Shown here: in pieces, positions 61,019 to 64,000 of the stretch
Numbering within the stretch: the first letter of the stretch is position 1
How the letters are laid out: each line of letters opens with the position of its first letter
NCBI RefSeq assembly: GCF_036370855.1
Contig: NC_088112.1
Location: forward strand, 15,740,469-15,804,468
Reading direction: 5' to 3'
Origin: Dromaius novaehollandiae
Lineage: Eukaryota; Chordata; Aves; Casuariiformes; Dromaiidae
Length of the DNA: 64,000 bases
Program-made: the position numbers and the translations under genes
Notes under the pieces: model-generated
Database searches by the model: none
Told to the model about the DNA's origin: nothing
What the model saw: only the letters and a program-made list of their open reading frames with translations

Positions 61019-62667
61019 TTTATTTGTAATCTGCCAAATGCTAATGAGGCTGAGACAAACAACCCTCTCAAGTACAAGGCAGTAACGATAACCCAAGCAT
61101 CTGCCTGGGGCTGTGACCTGGGGCGCTGTGGTAGCTGGGTCCCTTGGGAGATCCTGGGATTGCTGCAGTCACCAGAGCTCACCTGGGCGCCTCATTCAGG
61201 CTGTGGCTTAGCTAGGTGTGGATGTGGCTTTTCCATCGCAAACAGTACAGTCAGCAGTGATTTTTAGATGCTTCAGAGCTTCTACTGAGATCAGCAATGC
61301 TTCCTCCAGTTTTACTCCATATCCATACTCGCGTGCATGCAGAGCAAGGGAAAGAGCCCAAGTTTGTGCTTGGCAGCAGGAACGTGGGGAGTGGGAGCAG
61401 TTTGGTTAATGAAGAAGAGCGGATAGAGCGAGAAGGAGAAACTCATTTCTCTTTCACTCTTGCGCATGCATGTGGAGAAGCCAATGCACCCTGAGCTGTT
61501 CTAGGTGGGCCGTGGGGCCACTGCTGTGATGAGCGCGGTGCTGTGCTTTCCCCAGCCCCAGCTGCACGTTTCTGCAGGCTCTGGGTGCTCCCTGCTGCTC
61601 CTGCCATACAGCCCATGGGAAAGGGCTGGGTTGCAGGCGGGAGCGGGATGGCCCAGGGCTTGGGGGAGACGTGTACCTGGGATGGGAGTTGAGGGGTTGG
61701 GGGAGGAGAGAGTCTTCAGAGGAGGAGCTGCAGAATAAGAGAAGGACCATCAGAAAATGAGAAGTAGTTGCTTTGTTAAAACACATAATTCTATCTATTT
61801 CTGTAACTAACCTTCTGCCTCTCAAGGCAATAAAAAAAACCTTCAGAAAACTTCAGGGGTGTTTGTGCGCTGTCTTTGATTTAGCTGGTCCTCATAAACC
61901 AATGGCTTTTGCATAAACACGGTCATGATAGACAGCATTATCTCCTTTTTACAACTGTTAAGCATCTTCGCTCCCCCAGCAACAAGGTGCGTGCGTGTCT
62001 GTGTGTGTTTGTACACACACCGAGCGAGGGGACGGGGCAGGACAAGCCCGGACAGAGCCTGCTGCTGCCCTCCCTGCTCCGAGTGCTGCATTCCTCCCGG
62101 TCCCGGCCTCTCCTGGGGGGAGGATCGCTTGGCCCCGTGCCAACCTGTCACTGAACGCCTGGGGCTTAGTGGTCGTCAGATCTGACCATGGGAAAATCGG
62201 ATCCGTTCCAAAGAATCCCAGGCTGAGCCTTAAGCTGGCCAAGGATATGAGAGAGCAAGGGACGGATGCGCAGAACCCCCCTTGGGTCGAGTCTTTGGGG
62301 AAAGTACGTTCTCAGGACTAGAAATATGCAGTTAGAGATGGTATCACTGGTTCCCTTTTGCAATTTTCATTGCTAATCTGTGCTTGAGTCTCACAACAGA
62401 GCTTGGGGTTGCAGCAGAAGCAGTCTGATTACTAGTTTCTCTGACTCTGGCCCCTTGCAGTCTCTATCAGAGCTTACATGCTAAGCCCAGTATCTGCTGG
62501 AGATAAGGGGGACTTTCCTCTCACCCTGTGTGCTGGTTGTGTAGGCTTTGGTGATGTTTTTTCAGATAAAATGAACAAACACTGTGTCCCATGACGACTC
62601 TGAAAAGCTGAAGGCTCCAGACATGGCACAGCACAGACTCCCCATTGCAGGCCTTTGTTTACTCATT

Positions 62668-62691
62668 TATATATATATATATATATATATA
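62668..62691. repeat. (TA)n microsatellite, about 12 units
   Basis: An uninterrupted TA dinucleotide run is followed by AAAAG. Confidence 0.95.
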
Positions 62692-63830
62692 AAAGAAACT
62701 TGCAGTCTTGATTAAGGAGGAAAAATAATTGTATAGAAGTGCCAGGAGCATAACTGGTGCCAGTGGAAATCAAAAGTGACCCTTTCCTTCCCCCTCCACC
62801 CACCTCTTTCACAGCATAGTAGTTTGCTGGGAGGGAGCTTTTCTTAGGAACTGCTGGACTTGCTGCAGCGGTCATTCCCATGGACCAGCAGAGCCCTCCA
62901 AAAAGCTTCCTGTGTCAGATGCTTCAGAGGTGAAAGAGACTCTGGTAAAAGTCCAGGTGGGATAATCTGTTGCTGACCATAAAACTGTCATCAGGATCTC
63001 TTCGAGACTATCTCAAGGGCAGTAGCTACATGCCGTAGGATCATTTATTAAAAGCTTATCAGCATCTCTTGCAACTGTGGGAGTCCTGCTATTTAGATGA
63101 TGGTGCAGTCTGTTCCCTTTGAGCCATCCTTGCTGATCCCTGGCCACACAGGGTCCCACTGTCTCATTACGTGTTTCGTGGGGAGTGCTACTCTATTTTC
63201 AGCTTTGCACCACTGTTGAAGTCTGCTGAATGTGTCCCTGTACCTGGGTTCACTGGGAGAACAGAAGCTCTCTGTGTGCCATTCCTGTGCCGCTTGTTGT
63301 CACGAGCAGAGCTGGCCGTGCTATCTCGGTTGTTTGAAAGTTGTCCTTTCCCACTGCTTTCCCTGGCAGCTTGCCAGAATACTAGCTCATCATGAACATT
63401 GCAATCTCAAGATATTCTTACCTTGTCGTGGGAGTGCCCGACGCCTGCAAGAACTGTTACAACAAGGCAGGAGGGAAATGGGGAAACCTGGACTGGCTCT
63501 GTCACGTTTCAAGTCTTGACTCCATGCTCCTTGGACACCCTGTGGCTTCCCAAATCCTGTGAAGGGAAAGCAAGAGCAGAGCCATCCAAGATAGCTCCCG
63601 TCCCCTGCAGCTACTGCCACCTCTCTTCTTTTGCAAGACTTCTTTCTCAGCTAATGGCTTCTTCCTGCTACCGGATAAAGCGTGCTTAGCACTGCCAACT
63701 CTGCTGTTGAAGATGTGACTGCAACTGGTGCAGAGCCCGAGCAAGCCTTGGTTGAGCTGTCTTGGCCCTGAGCTGGCAGTGGGGAGCCCATGTTAAGCCG
63801 TGCTGCCCACAGTGCTGTAACAAGCTTGGC

Positions 63831-63880
63831 ACTGGCATGAAAGCCGGCACCGGCATGAAAGCCGGCACTGGCATGATGGC
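63831..63880. repeat. Short tandem repeat, 18-bp unit
   Basis: Two near-identical 18-base copies, ACTGGCATGAAAGCCGGC (63831-63848) and one with a single change (63849-63866), are followed by a partial third copy. The unit is a multiple of three, so it gives a repeated hexapeptide in minus-strand frames, but no gene context supports coding. Confidence 0.85.
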
Positions 63881-64000
63881 ACAGGTTGCGCTGCCTCTTG
63901 GTAGTTTGCACTGAAGACTTCTTGTGGAAGCTCAATGCTGGCAATGCATTGAACGGTGTGTTTACTGGGAGGAGTACTACAACAAAACACTGTACTTTTG

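Larger units (their letters stand above)
51837..64000 (+). other. Presumed first intron of the MGN-start gene, noncoding
   Basis: No convincing coding exon follows the donor at 51837 within the window. Open frames such as 59416-59859 and 60488-60946 lack recognisable domains and overlap minus-strand frames. The stretch holds T-rich, A-rich, C-rich and (TA)n simple repeats, MIR-like relics near 59.2 and 60.05 kb, a CTCF-like motif near 54.97 kb and an 18-bp tandem repeat near 63.85 kb. If the first-exon call is wrong, this is intergenic DNA. Confidence 0.4.

Noticed and set aside
51794-64000. Naming the right-hand gene NEURL1B outright
   Set aside because: Only 14 codons are visible, the sequence match is limited to an MGN start, and the orientation relative to DUSP1 differs from mammals.

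Overview
The window is vertebrate nuclear DNA, most likely from a bird, at least from a sauropsid. The one complete gene is interrupted by three introns with GT/AG borders. It sits in a CpG island and encodes DUSP1 (MKP-1), with an N-terminus unlike the mammalian one. Most of the rest is noncoding. I saw no Alu-like or L1-like repeats and no young CR1 tail. The interspersed repeats I recognise are old, decayed MIR/CORE-SINE-like pieces and one older sauropsid-type repeat. No prokaryotic, viral or CRISPR features were seen.

Layout. From 1 to about 23,500 the DNA is noncoding, with a perfect 18-bp-arm hairpin (3479-3520), a CpG-dense patch near 5.6-5.9 kb, scattered MIR-like relics, a GC-rich block (17.7-18.6 kb) and a 260-bp polypyrimidine tract (20.75-21.01 kb). 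A 560-bp alternating purine/pyrimidine tract (23.5-24.06 kb) runs straight into the DUSP1 promoter. The promoter has two CRE-type sites, an E-box and a TATA box. DUSP1 coding sequence runs from 24,402 to 26,192 on the + strand in four exons (370 aa). Its 3' UTR carries AU-rich elements and ends near 26,865.

From 26,870 to about 51,000 is intergenic DNA. It holds a candidate enhancer with a full CRE and a MEF2-type site (33.84-34.33 kb), GC-rich blocks, more MIR-like relics and a minus-strand stretch near 45.86-46.14 kb that reads like decayed coding sequence with in-frame stops. A 40-bp-unit minisatellite (51.03-51.47 kb) abuts a second CpG island. Inside that island is a probable first coding exon (51,794-51,836, +) starting MGN, an N-myristoylation-type start, followed by a consensus splice donor. 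The remaining 12 kb would be its first intron; no second exon was recognised. NEURL1B is the neighbour of DUSP1 in mammals and is a possible identity, but the orientation does not match and the assignment is weak.

Functionally, the window is an immediate-early MAPK phosphatase gene with a compact cAMP- and stress-responsive promoter in a large, mostly noncoding domain that may hold its distal regulatory elements. I found no convincing undescribed system. The most interesting unexplained items are the perfect hairpin, the low-complexity tract against the DUSP1 promoter, the minisatellite against the second promoter, and the decayed coding-like stretch.
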